Assembly (NCBI RefSeq): GCF_018143015.1
Contig: NC_054752.1
Location: 2,542,001-2,606,000, forward strand
From: Lytechinus variegatus
Taxonomy: Eukaryota; Echinodermata; Echinoidea; Temnopleuroida; Toxopneustidae
Length of the DNA: 64,000 nt
Direction of reading: 5' to 3'
A program made the translations under genes and the position numbers. The notes under the pieces were generated by a model. It saw only the letters and a program-made list of their open reading frames with translations, made no database searches and was not told the origin of the DNA. Positions 42,601 to 53,290 of this stretch are shown piece by piece; the first letter of the stretch is position 1; the number at the start of each line of letters is the position of its first letter.

Positions 42601-45600
42601 TGAATTCATTCAAGTATGAATAATTAATTGCATGTTTTGCAAAAATTTTGCATTCGTGGATTTTTTTTTTATAAATGTTAAAGTGTAATTATTTACACAA
42701 AAACTACATAGTCCATAGATTGTGGTACAGTGGAAACCACCAATTATATTTGTTGGACTTTGTTGGTCAGACCAAGCCCAGTGGAATTGCTACATGTAAA
42801 CTCTAACTGCATACCCGGTACTAATCAGAGAAAAATTGTGCATTAAATGATTGTTACAGCTTTTCTCAGAAGTTATACATAGGCCTATACGTTAAATGAT
42901 GGTTACAGCTTTTCTTAGAAGTTATACATAGGCCTATATGTTAAACTGCAAATACTTTCATTTTTCTTCAAGAAAATTCATCTTTAAGAAAAATGGACAT
43001 GTACTACCCAGTGAGTGTACTATCTAATACCAGGTAGGTATGTGTTTTCATGACTAGATGAAGCTAGCAAATGTGGACAATTTATGATAGCACCTTGGCG
43101 TAACAAAAATCTCTGCGATGTGGAGCCCATCAGTTGGAATCTGACCTGGTTCAATTTCTTTTGCCTGTAATCCTTTTGGGTGGATTCCTGAATGCTGTGA
43201 AGCTGTATAAATGTGGATCTAACTAATGTAAAACTATGTACTGCACATGCATGTATCTTATTAAATAGTAAGTGTTCTTTTATTTGAGTGCAGTGCATGC
43301 AATAGGATGTACATGTACATGTACCTGTATGTTAACACAGGTCTACCTCTACTTGCATGTAACTTCAGACATTTAGTGACTTTGTTATGACCTCCATGCC
43401 CGGGGGGGCCACTTACATTGACGAGTGGATACCATGCGCGACCAAAAAAACACGTAAAAAGGATGTCCTTTTCACGATAGGGCACGTTACGTATGTAACG
43501 TGAAAAGGGTGTCAAAAACACAAAAATAATGAAAAAAGGGTATCTATTTCGCTAGGAAAATTACGTGTTTAGGGTCGAATTTGCGGGGATGATAAAACAA
43601 AATTAAAATGTTTTATAAAGGATGTCTTTTTTGCCCCAACACTACGTGTTTAGAGTCCTATTTGCGCGAGGTGTAGAAGGTGGGGTCGTACTAAACCAAA
43701 TAAGGTAAAGCCGACAACCAAAGGACCCGTAACAATAAAACATTCCTGTACTTGTTTAGGGGTTCATTTCAGGGAATATTTGCCAAGAGTATCGTTTTGT
43801 TTCCAATACTTGTTAAGGGTAGGGTTTCACACGCCAATACTTGTTAAGGGGTGCATTTTCAGAATATGGAAATTACGTGTTTAGGGTTCTTTTCGAGACC
43901 CCATGGTCACGCATGGTATCCACTCGTGAATGGAAGTGGCCCCCCGGGCCTCCATGGCATTGTAAATATGTATTGTGGGTGTGTCGGTTGCTTGCTTTGT
44001 GATTGGTTAGCCATGCACACACCTCCAAACAATACACAGTATTGTAAACACACCTCTTTGTACAGGACAAGATTCTGTCTATGTGTCAGGGGGGGGGGGG
44101 GGTTGGGGGGATGATATCAACTCGACAGAGTGATAAATAACAATGCCTGGAAGTGGAATTTACTGTTACCATTACTTTTTTGTTGTTGATTGCATACACT
44201 GTATACTGTACATGTATGATTTGCATTACAGGTGTATACATACAGGTACTTCACTAGTTTTTAACACTCTAAATATATTTGTCTAGGGGTCTAGTGCCAG
44301 ACATAATTTTTTCTCTCTTTATACATTATTGCTGAGACAGAGGGGTTCTTTGTTTTATTTTTCACTTGATATACATGTACACTGTACACTACTAGGTCAA
44401 TGCCAAACTTGCAGTGTGGTTGTCATGAGATGATAAGCTCCAGTCCTTACCAGCATCAGTAACGTGTACTATTCATGGAAGGGAGTTCAATTTAGGAGAA
44501 AATGAAAGAAAGAATGAAGGAGTGACTGAAAAGACAGAACAAAAGGGGAAAAGGGGAAAGAAAGATCTAACGGTAAACAGAATATAAGGGAAAATTATAA
44601 AAGAAAGAAAAGAAACTGAAGTGAAGGACAGGAGGAGAGAATTAAAGAAGGAAATGATGAAGGAAAAGGATGAAGGAAAGAAAGAATGAGGGACACAATA
44701 TTTTGTAAGTTTCAAGATCCGCCCTTTCTCTCTCTCTCTGTTACTCACTCACTCACTCCATTTTTCACTCTCCTCATCTCAGAATTTAAAGCCAGGACGA
44801 CTGCCAGACCCCTGGAGTGACTTAGCAGACTTGGGAGACATGTTCCTTGGGATGGAGTATATTGAAAGGGACTGTGCCAAACACAGCTCAAATATTGATG
44901 ATGTCCTGCCGGTAAGATGTACACCTCTATCCTCTTCTACATGTATGCTATTATTAAAGGGTTGCTCCGGATTGAAAATATTTGTATCTAAATAAATAGA
45001 GTAAAATTCACGAAGCAAAATGCTGAAAATTTCATCAAAATCGGATATATCAAATAACAAAGTAATCAAATTTTAAAGTTTAGCAATATTTGATGAAAAT
45101 ATTTACATACATTATATGCACGTCATTAGGAATATTCATTGGTGGGCAGATGATGTCACATCCCTACTTTCCTTTTTCTTATGTTATTACATGAAATCAT
45201 ATGAGTGAACAATGTGTCTCCTTTAACCTTTATAATGAAATAATTTTCAGCAACTTAATTAAAATCTAATGCATCAGTGTTCAATCCAATATTTTTTTAG
45301 TTCGTGGTAGAAAAAAATTGAATAAACTTTTATTTCATACCGGTATATAATAAAATGCAAAAGAACAAGTGGAGATATGATCATCAAATTGCTCATTGAA
45401 TATTCATGAAGACATGCATGCGTAGAACTAAAATGCCATAACTTTGTTAATTTTTGTCTGATTTCGATCAAATTTTCTGCAAGTGACTTGCATAAAACTA
45501 TTTTTTTCTCAGAAAATTTATTCATGTATCTTTTAATTGGAGCAGTGTTCACACTTTTTTTGCATATATACATGTACATGATGTTACAAATCGAAAAATT

Positions 45601-47772
45601 TCAAATTTTGTAGATTTCTTATTGTTGGATTTCACCAAAACTTCAATATTTTTCTCTATTTTCTGCTTTTATTTTTTAAAAACTAATATATCAGGGTCAC
45701 TCGACAGGGTGAACTTCCCATTTAAAACTTGTCTCTTACTTTAATAGTTAGATAATGGTAGTGATTGAAATTCCCAAAGGTGAAGGTGTAATAATTTCCT
45801 AAAAAATATGTCATAACTTTCTTTTATTCTTTGTTCTCTATTTATTTTTCAATGGGTGGACTTCACCTTTATCAAGAATCATACATATCATACAGCATGT
45901 ATATGTGTGTATTTCAGTGATTTACTTTCTAGAGTTGCTTTCAAATGCGGTGTACAGTAAAGATTGTTTTTATCATGGTTTTTAAAGGTTATCGTGACCC
46001 ATGGCCTCTGTCACCTAATTGGCTACAATCATAAGTCACAAGAACAATGGAAAATGGTAAGATGATACTGGTTTTGCTCATTTTATAATGCATGGATGGC
46101 GGGGGGGGGGGGGGGGGGTGGGGGGGGGTAGATGTTGTACTACATGTACATGTAGATAGTAATTGAAGCGAATTGAATTATTTGAACATTAAAAATATAT
46201 ATCACATGTGTTCTGTGTACAAACTCTAAATGCCTTTAAGTATTTTCAAGCTACAAAGCAGAGCTTCGTACAAATCAAAGCAACAATATCAACAGCTTGA
46301 AAAAGCAAAGCTGTATATAACTTGTCAAATTTGATCAACAATATTCCCTATTAAGTAGGTACTTGATTGAATGCAGAGGAAATTTTTAATTCAAAGAGCT
46401 CATTAAAAAGAGATTCAGGGATTGCTCAATCATGAGATGTGCAATCGAATTGCAACTTCCAAACAGTCTACAAAAGATGAAACTCTTGTATCATATTTTA
46501 TTCAAAGTAATTTCAGATTTTGACAGTTTGAGGAAGAAGAATACATGTACATGTAAGCTAAGAAGAATCTATTTTTTGCTGTTTTGTTATTCATAGAGAC
46601 GACCCATTCCTAGTGTCTTATAATTGGTATTGGTTTGGGGGTAACTGGTCACATCCCCCCCAAAAAAAAATATGTGATGCAAACCAAAGAATAGTTTAGC
46701 AAACTGCAGTCCAAGTATTACTCTCAAATTGATGCAGCCCGGCTGATTATATTGAGACCTCAGTTACTACATGTAGTTACAGTCTGTATTAAGTAATAAC
46801 TGACCTACATTTGTCTTGGTATATGTATGCAATTTGGCCATTCCTAATGAGAGAGCATAAGACTTAAGAGTGACCCCCTGTCAGTCAGTGATCTGGTTAT
46901 GATTATGAATATGAATTAAGTTCTGTTACCCCTGAATCAAGGTTAAGAATGATGAGGCCTGCCAAGCAGTATCAAATTTTACATTTATCACAGAAGAGGA
47001 GAATATATTACCCAGGCATGTAAAAGTACATGTAAACTTACATGTAAGGCTCCACACTAACATTCTTGGTGGCCCGATAAGTCCTCCCAAATCATCAATT
47101 TCATATACACTGTATTTGGTGGCCCGCAAACAATAGGAAACATTACAATTTATCAAGGCGTTGGTGACCCAAACAGGCTACATGTACCAAGTAGGGGTTT
47201 TTACCTTTTTTACCTTAAAAAAATCCTATACGCTACTGGTTAATTTACCCACTCAGTATCCGAATCGATACAAGTATTTCTATTTTCTAACTCCCTCTTT
47301 CTGATGAATTAAAACTCAAGGCGGTATAGCCAGGACATTGATCAAATATCATAAAATTAGGACTCATAATTACATGTACAATGTATGCTCCTGTGTAAAA
47401 CTACTGGTAAAACTTGTGATTAGAAATCATTTGTATGAAAGTTATCTTACCTTTTATAATTGGTTAAATATTACAACCCCTAATATCAAGAAATTATTCA
47501 GGAATATGCAAAGTTTGTGAAATCAGAAACTGTTTGAAAGTGATTTTTTTCTTTTTGATAGTGAGCTTAGATTTCTGCAAAGTTTTATATACACATATTT
47601 CTTTTTTTTTTTCTGACTTGTTTGATTTCAGATGTATGATCGAGAGTTACAAATCCTGGAACAGTTCAAGAAGTTGACCGGTCAAGATCTCCAACCACTG
47701 ACTGGACGTTCCGATTTCCTTCAGGCTAATCATATAGACCAACAGAATCAGAGCCAACCTACTCAGATCTAA
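39474..47772 (+). CDS. YBEY: YBEY endoribonuclease homologue (four coding exons, complete)
   Basis: Coding exons are 39474-39683, 44783-44911, 45988-46056 and 47632-47772 (549 bases, 182 aa plus stop), all phase 0 with GT/AG junctions. The protein starts MSIIVRNFQK, close to human YBEY (MSLVIRNLQR), and has MNRIYRATDEPTDVLAFP (human INRIYRDRNVPTDVLSFP), LGDMFLGMEYI and the metal site HGLCHLIGYNH. That is H-x3-H-x5-H at residues 118, 122 and 128. In the YbeY/UPF0054 family this zinc-dependent RNase acts in rRNA and ribosome maturation; the animal protein works in mitochondria. All expected conserved blocks are present; human YBEY is about 167 aa. The extra length is a polar C-terminal tail (NHIDQQNQSQPTQI). 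No clear TATA box was seen upstream. Confidence 0.97.
39905..40170. repeat. (GAA)n/(GGA)n purine microsatellite
   Basis: About 265 bases of AGAAGAAGGAGG-type triplets in YBEY intron 1. Long Ser/Phe-rich and Lys/Arg/Glu-rich frames across it are artefacts. Confidence 0.95.
40409..41615. mobile_element. 1.2-kb hAT-type fold-back element with perfect 8-bp duplication
   Basis: Left end TAGGCCTGGGACT and right end AGTCCCAGGCCTA are inverted. GTTGTACA flanks both sides exactly (40401-40408 and 41616-41623). Inside, 40690-41085 and about 41105-41500 are near-identical reverse complements around a short centre, each carrying a TGACGTCA word near its outer edge. Repeated CGGGTACCCGGGTA words mark both termini. 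No transposase frame is present. It lies in YBEY intron 1. The 8-base duplication and TAGGC terminus fit hAT. Confidence 0.93.
41888..42092. mobile_element. 205-bp TIR element with perfect 9-bp duplication
   Basis: Ends AAAGCTGCCAAGT and CAAGTTGGCAGCTC are inverted. TGCTTGTAC flanks both sides (41879-41887 and 42093-42101). The body repeats AATACTGAT. It lies in YBEY intron 1. Confidence 0.85.
43399..43948. mobile_element. 550-bp TIR element with perfect 8-bp duplication
   Basis: Left end CCCGGGGGGGCCACTTACAT and right end TGGAAGTGGCCCCCCGGG. The TIRs continue as GAGTGGATACCATGCG on the left and its complement on the right. CCTCCATG flanks both sides (43391-43398 and 43949-43956). The interior repeats ACGTGTTTAGGG and ACTTGTTAAGGG. 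Non-coding, in YBEY intron 1. Confidence 0.92.
44783..44911 (+). CDS. YBEY: YBEY coding exon 2
   Basis: Acceptor ATCTCAG|A and donor CTGCCG|GTAAGA; 43 residues with DLGDMFLGMEYIERDC. Confidence 0.95.
44954..45873. mobile_element. Composite of AAAGGG...-type MITEs
   Basis: It starts TAAAGGGTTGCTCCGGATTG with TTTCATCAAAATCGGATAT. It contains a CAGGGTGAACTTCCCATTTAAA end at about 45707-45727 and ends GGGTGGACTTCACCTTTA. At least two related elements seem merged. It fills most of YBEY intron 2. Confidence 0.65.
45988..46056 (+). CDS. YBEY: YBEY coding exon 3 (metal-binding site)
   Basis: Acceptor TTTAAAG|G and donor AAAATG|GTAAGA; 23 residues containing THGLCHLIGYNH. Confidence 0.96.
46099..46130. 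repeat. Long G tract
   Basis: Two G runs of about 19 and 9 bases separated by one T, in YBEY intron 3, about 45 bases after the exon 3 donor. It is one of more than fifteen G/C homopolymers in the window. Confidence 0.9.
47632..47772 (+). CDS. YBEY: YBEY coding exon 4 and stop
   Basis: Acceptor ATTTCAG|A; 46 residues, MYDRELQILEQFKKLTGQDL then QPLTGRSDFLQ, and TAA. Confidence 0.95.
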   Translation: MYDRELQILEQFKKLTGQDLQPLTGRSDFLQANHIDQQNQSQPTQI

Positions 47773-49217
47773 GAACAGTGCAATTTATGTCTCTTTTCTT
47801 TTCTCTCTATGTCTGTGTCTATCTCTTTTTCACTTGATCTTTCTCTCTCATCCCGTTCTCATAACTAAAATTGGAAACCAGTCTAACGTGTAATATTGAA
47901 TGGGAATGCTTGAAGCGGTCTTGGAAGTGTTGATATAAAATGTGGTCTTCCAAACCAGTTTGGAAAGCCTCCTCGCGATGTGATTTTCAAGACCGCTTGG
48001 CCTCGTTAAACTTGTTTAACTTTAATAAGCATACATGTAGGTGATGACGCAATCATTCTTGAGAAGCGATCTTCACACGAAACTACAGGGAAAAATGACA
48101 TTTCATTGATTTTTTAACCATTAGCTATGTAGTAATACTGCTCTCATATGACGTCACAAATGAAATAATTAAAATTGTAAACTCTTTATTTCTTTGATGG
48201 TTTTTTTCTCAAGCCTTTGGCAATGGTTTTAATCATTTTTATCTGATATTTTTTTCAATAAACGTTTTTTTTCAGGGCGAACTTCCCCTTTTAATGCCTT
48301 TTTTTATTGTCATCATCTACTTCCCTCTCTTTTTCTTACTCTTGAACCCCTCAAGTTCTCTCTTTCACTCTTTTTCTGTCTCTGTCGCACGTCTTTGAAA
48401 TAAAATTCCATTGTTTTAAAAATACCTTGAGTATCATGTTGAAATAAACATTTTTTTATTAAATCCTCACCAACAATTGTTCTCTAATTTCTCTGCTTTA
48501 TTAAAATCAACTTCTTATATCAGGGTGATCTTTCCCTTTAACAATGCCATAGGATAGATGTTGCATGGCTTAAGTTAATCCATGTCATTCAAGGCCTGTT
48601 TTGGGAATGTCTGGGTGGAAACATTTTTGCGTGTTTGTAGTTATTCTGTATTTTGGAGTGGGTACTCAGAGTACCCCTTCCATTTTAAGAACTCTCAATT
48701 TTTGCCAAAAGCAGAACATCTCCTTTCAATGCAAAAATATTTGTGCATAAATGTTAAGAGAGTTCGAGCCTATTTTTGCACCATTGCAGGGCCCCTATTT
48801 CAACTCTGGGTGACCTACATGTACATGTAATTAAATCATTTTAACCTTTACATCTTAGCTAAAATATTAGGTACACTGTACATGTACCAGTATGGTATGT
48901 TTTTGCACAATATATACATTGTAGAAGGTATGAGGTAATACCTTCTTGCATTGGTGTAAGGTTTAAAACTACATTAGCACATCTGTCATTGCCGCATTGA
49001 AACCTGGAATAAACACTGGGTTTTGAGCTACATGTAAAATGTGATTGTTGTAATTTAATACACCCTGGCCCAAATAGAGTTTTAGGCCTGATATTGCAAT
49101 TATTATTCTATACACCCAAATATGGTGTTTTGCATGCATAATTACGTAAATGATAGTTATTTCATACACCTGAATGTGGTATCAAGCTAGTCTGCAAGCA
49201 CAGTCTCTTATTTGGCC

Positions 49218-49702
49218 GTGTTTATGCTTCCACTTTTCAGGCCAGAATCAGCGTTTCCAAGCGTGATTAGTCCAAAACACGGTTGCGTCCATGCTTACTT
49301 TCATTTAAACGCTGTTTCAAAACGCCGATCGTAAACTCACAAAAAGGTGCGTTTGTAAACGTCGTTTGACCAGAATCGGGCTTTCTGGGGAAGTATAAAC
49401 AGAACCACGATCGTAAACGTGTTTAAATGACGTCATTTAAACATGAGATGTAAATCCATGGGGAAATACAGTCGTATTGCTCCATGTTATCTCTACGTAA
49501 TAACCACAATCGCAAAAAAGAGTTTCGAAAAAAGGCGCGCCCAATTTGACCTCGCTTTACGATGCGAAGCCAGCTGGAGATCATGATTTGCTCTGAAAAG
49601 TTAAGCATGAACAGCACTCCCAGAACCACGTTTACGATCGGCGTTTTGAATCGACGTTTGAAATCGCTGATTCTGTCCTCGCAATGGAAGCATAAACACA
49701 CC
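49218..49702. mobile_element. TIR element with GTGTTTATGCTTCCA ends
   Basis: The right end TGGAAGCATAAACAC mirrors the left. The flanks ATTTGGCC and CTTTGACC match at 6 of 8. The interior carries inverted GATCGTAAACG/CGTTTACGATC words. It is inserted in an older repeat whose halves lie at 49183-49210 and 49710-49880. Confidence 0.75.
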
Positions 49703-50149
49703 CTTTGACCGATTACAGGTCTAGAGTCAGAGTGAAGACTAGACTCCAAAGACTCTGTTAAATACATTCAAGTAGAGCCAGCCACAGTACATTGTGAATC
49801 TAGTCTCATTACTTCAGACTCTGTGTTATGCACTATGCGAATTACGAAAACAAGGTCTGTGCCTGCAGACTAGTGTCAAGCCTGCATGATAATGCAATTG
49901 TTATTCTGTCATAAACCTAATATGGTATAGGACTTGCAGTTTGGATCACAATTTTATCCTCTCAACACTAACGCAATACCAAACTTAAAGTCACCCAGTG
50001 TTACATATAAAGAGAGAAAATATATGTACAGTGTACATGCAACTTGTACATGATGGGTGTGATGTTCAAATCAAATTTCATTGCAGAAGTGCAATATATT
50101 TTCACAAGTTACTAATGTTGAGTGCATTTGTAGGGATACAAATAATTTG

Positions 50150-50249
50150 TTTTCATGATTTACCATCTCTCATGTCAGATCGCGAAGCCTGGCGTACCAT
50201 TGTTGCTTCATTCTCGGATGCGTCCAATTTGAAGTGTAGTGAAGACTAA
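50150..50249 (+). mobile_element. Possible LINE C-terminal fragment
   Basis: An open frame ends DLPSLMSDREAWRTIVASFS and a few more residues before a stop. The DRxxWR motif near a terminus resembles the end of several non-LTR retrotransposon ORFs. Nothing upstream supports it, and chance remains possible. Confidence 0.3.
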
Positions 50250-50849
50250 ATGCAATATTTTCTATAATCCTGTTTTTCCTTTATCACATTGATTTTTTAA
50301 TTTGAACACATACTGTTTATGGAGATATGGTATTTATTTTCTTGTGGATAACATGTATGTTTTGTAAATATGATAATTGGCAAAATGATCTGAAAATTTG
50401 CTGTATTTTTCAGATTGTATCATGTTCTTGTATACATATGTTTTTCTTGATTAGGTTTGAATGTAATTATGAGGAAATTCACATGAAATAAACATTCATG
50501 TATTGAATATGTATGATGTGTGTGGCTTCGCCCTTTATAGTTCAGGTGAAAAATCAGTGTGTGATACTTTTGAAAGGAAGTTAATGTTACAGTATAAATC
50601 ATACATATTGTTTCCATGACATATCCAGCAGACACAAACATTTTCAGAACATTAATTAGAATGTTTTATAAAACTAAAAAATTTGAAAACAGTTTTGCAT
50701 GTCCCAAAAATGCAACAGTTTGCTGAGATACAACTTCTTGTTTAGTAGTGTTAATGTCTTCTCTATCTACTGTATTTATTTATTCAACCTTGTATTCATG
50801 CCATTTTAAATCATGTATATTTTAAATAAATTCTATGAATTTTTCACTT

Positions 50850-52320
50850 GTGCATTTAAATTTCTCTAATCTGAGAGTTCTAGAAGATATTAGAAATAAT
50901 ATTAAACAGGGTAGAGTGTTATTTTTAATAAAAGGTATCAGAAGTATAAGCACATTCCATGTTGGCATTCATAGTTTATCCTTTTGGTGTTTCTTGACAA
51001 AAAAATTGTTTTGACCGTGGGGAATTTTAGAAGGTGTACTTCTCCAAGTTTACCTGTGCATGTATGCAATAGAATGTTTCAATTATATTCACATGTAATT
51101 TCTCTAGTTTTAGGATTTTTTTATGGGGGGAGGGTAATATGTTGAAGTTCATTGAATAAGAAATATTTTCCTGCTTCTTCAAAGGAATTTACATGAAGAT
51201 GATACTTCCATTGTTTGTAAAAATGGTTGATTTTGTTGACTTTTTAGCACACTGTGAAATCATGGCCAATGTGTAAAGATAAAATAATAATATTGTGATG
51301 CATCTTATACATTGCATTGAAAAATCTTCCAGTGATTTTTGACAATGTACCGTATACACCTTATTTGTGTGATCTTAAACCTTGCTTCCAATGTAAAGTT
51401 GTACTTTGCATATACATGTAGATAGAATGATTTCTAACAGGGCAATGCAAGAGACTTACATTCAATTCTGAAAAGTTCAGAAATTAAGTGCAAGTCATTT
51501 ATAGCTTACATGTAAATGTCAAAGTGTAGTTCGATTTATGTTTAATTACAATTGATTTCTTCTCTCTGGCAATGCTTATATTTGAGGTTTTCACATATGC
51601 TTGACTTTCAATTGAACTGTAGTTTCTTACAATGCCCCATATGATGTATATTTTTAGACTATTTATCTTATTTGTACTTCTATTAACTTTGCTTTATTAT
51701 AAAGCAATTTAAGCCTTTATGAGGGGCAGTATTAAAGAAATCAATTTAATCAATTTTAGGACTCCCGTGCACTAGTGTTGGTAGTGTTTACTGTATTGAG
51801 TGGGAAAATATGAGAAAGTTTTTTTTTTGTTGATCTGACAAAAAGATACGAGGTTGAAATTTTATTTTAGGATATTTTGTAGGGAGGTAATATAACAAAG
51901 AGGGAGAAGAGAATAAGAAGGGGGGGTAGAGATTTTAGGGGATGAGAGAGAAATGGAGAGGGAAGAGCAAGGAGAGGGGGAAGGGAGAGTAAAGGGGAGG
52001 GAGAGGAAGAAAGAGAGGGGGGAGGAAACGAAAGAGAATAGAGCAAGTTACTGGTGGAAAATATAAACTTTCTGTGATATCAAGCATTAAAGTATGATTT
52101 TGGAGGGGGGGGGGGGATATTTGGGAGAGAAAAAAATGCAAAATAGTCTTTTTGAAAAGGAGCAGTTTTCAATTTGAGGGTATAACATACATGAATTTAC
52201 CTGCTCTGCGTGATTCCCCAGAGTAGAGACATGGAAAACCAAAAAAAAATCTACAGAAATATGTCTGGATATGTACCCTTTTTTTCTTTTCCACTTTGAA
52301 TAGAAAGCACAAGATGACAC
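50850..52320. other. Gene-free stretch
   Basis: AT-rich sequence with a purine-rich GGGAGAGG block at about 51895-52035 and a run of about ten G at 52105. I see no exon, RNA gene or clear transposon end. Confidence 0.55.
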
Positions 52321-53154
52321 CCAACCAACAAATCAATTGCTTGTCGTTTATTCAGCTGTTTACACCATCCTCTTGACAACGTTTGGGGAACAACAAATAT
52401 CATACACAAACAGTGAATATATAGCGAGTGTGAATCATCTCTGTACCAATACACAAAACCTGGATAGCATTTGTACAAGTGCAATATAGAGCAAGATATC
52501 AAATATGAATATTCATTCACACATGAATATATTCATTCACACATGAGTTAATCATTCTTAACTTAAACGCGATCAATTTGCTCTTAATGTAGTAGTGATT
52601 GATTTGGTTTACTGACTTGAGATAAATTCTAAGCTTGCTAGACATACATGTATATCCATGTTATTAATATGTTGTTCATACTCTAACAGAATATATATTG
52701 AAGATTGCCAAACTTTTATAGCCAAGGGGAAAAGGGCTTAACGAATGATTACTAAATTCAAGATGGGTTAAAGTCAGGGGTATGGTGCTCTAGAATAGGA
52801 ACAAATTTAGGATTTTTTTAGTTTTGCATAGAGGGGCATTTATACCAATATGCCACATGTCTAGGGCATGGGAGGGGGGGGGACTACATACATGTACAGA
52901 GTGCACCAGTAATATACACTTCAAGCAAGTCAGGGGGGGGAACAAATTCAAAAGTTTATTGATATAAAATCCTGACATTGAAGGATCATCATCAAAAACA
53001 AAGAAACATAAGAAAAAAATTAATAAAATAAAAAAACATGCAAGGCCAAATAAAAAAGAAAGGATGAGGGGGGGGGGGACAGAAAATAATGAAAGTATAC
53101 AGAGCAAAAAATGTGGTGTTACAGGTGCACATAGAGGACGACACCAAGTCTTTC

Positions 53155-53290
53155 CACCATGGTGTTAAATTGACAGTGTTAGTTCAACACCCATGGGTGT
53201 TATTACTACACATTTGGTTTTTACTTTAACACTCTTAAGTGTTCTGTTCAAACTCTAGTGTGTAATTCTAACACCTTTAGTGTGGGATCC
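53155..53290. repeat. Short repeat rich in inverted GTGTTA/TAACAC words
   Basis: GGTGTTAAATTGACAGTGTTAG, CAACACCCATGGGTGTT, TAACACTCTTAAGTGTT and CTAACACCTTTAGTGTG follow each other as small palindromes. Probably a MITE relic; the ends are not fixed. Confidence 0.6.

Larger units (their letters stand above)
47773..50840 (+). other. YBEY downstream region; 3' UTR of uncertain length
   Basis: The first candidate poly(A) signal is AATAAA at 48399-48404; others lie at about 48445 and 50823. A MITE end (GGGCGAACTTCCCCTTTTA) lies at 48277-48295 and nested elements lie at 49175-49880. No further exon of YBEY is expected. Confidence 0.4.

Noticed and set aside
43399-43948. Coding potential of the 550-bp TIR element
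   Set aside because: The open frames across it follow its internal repeats and show no transposase or other domain.
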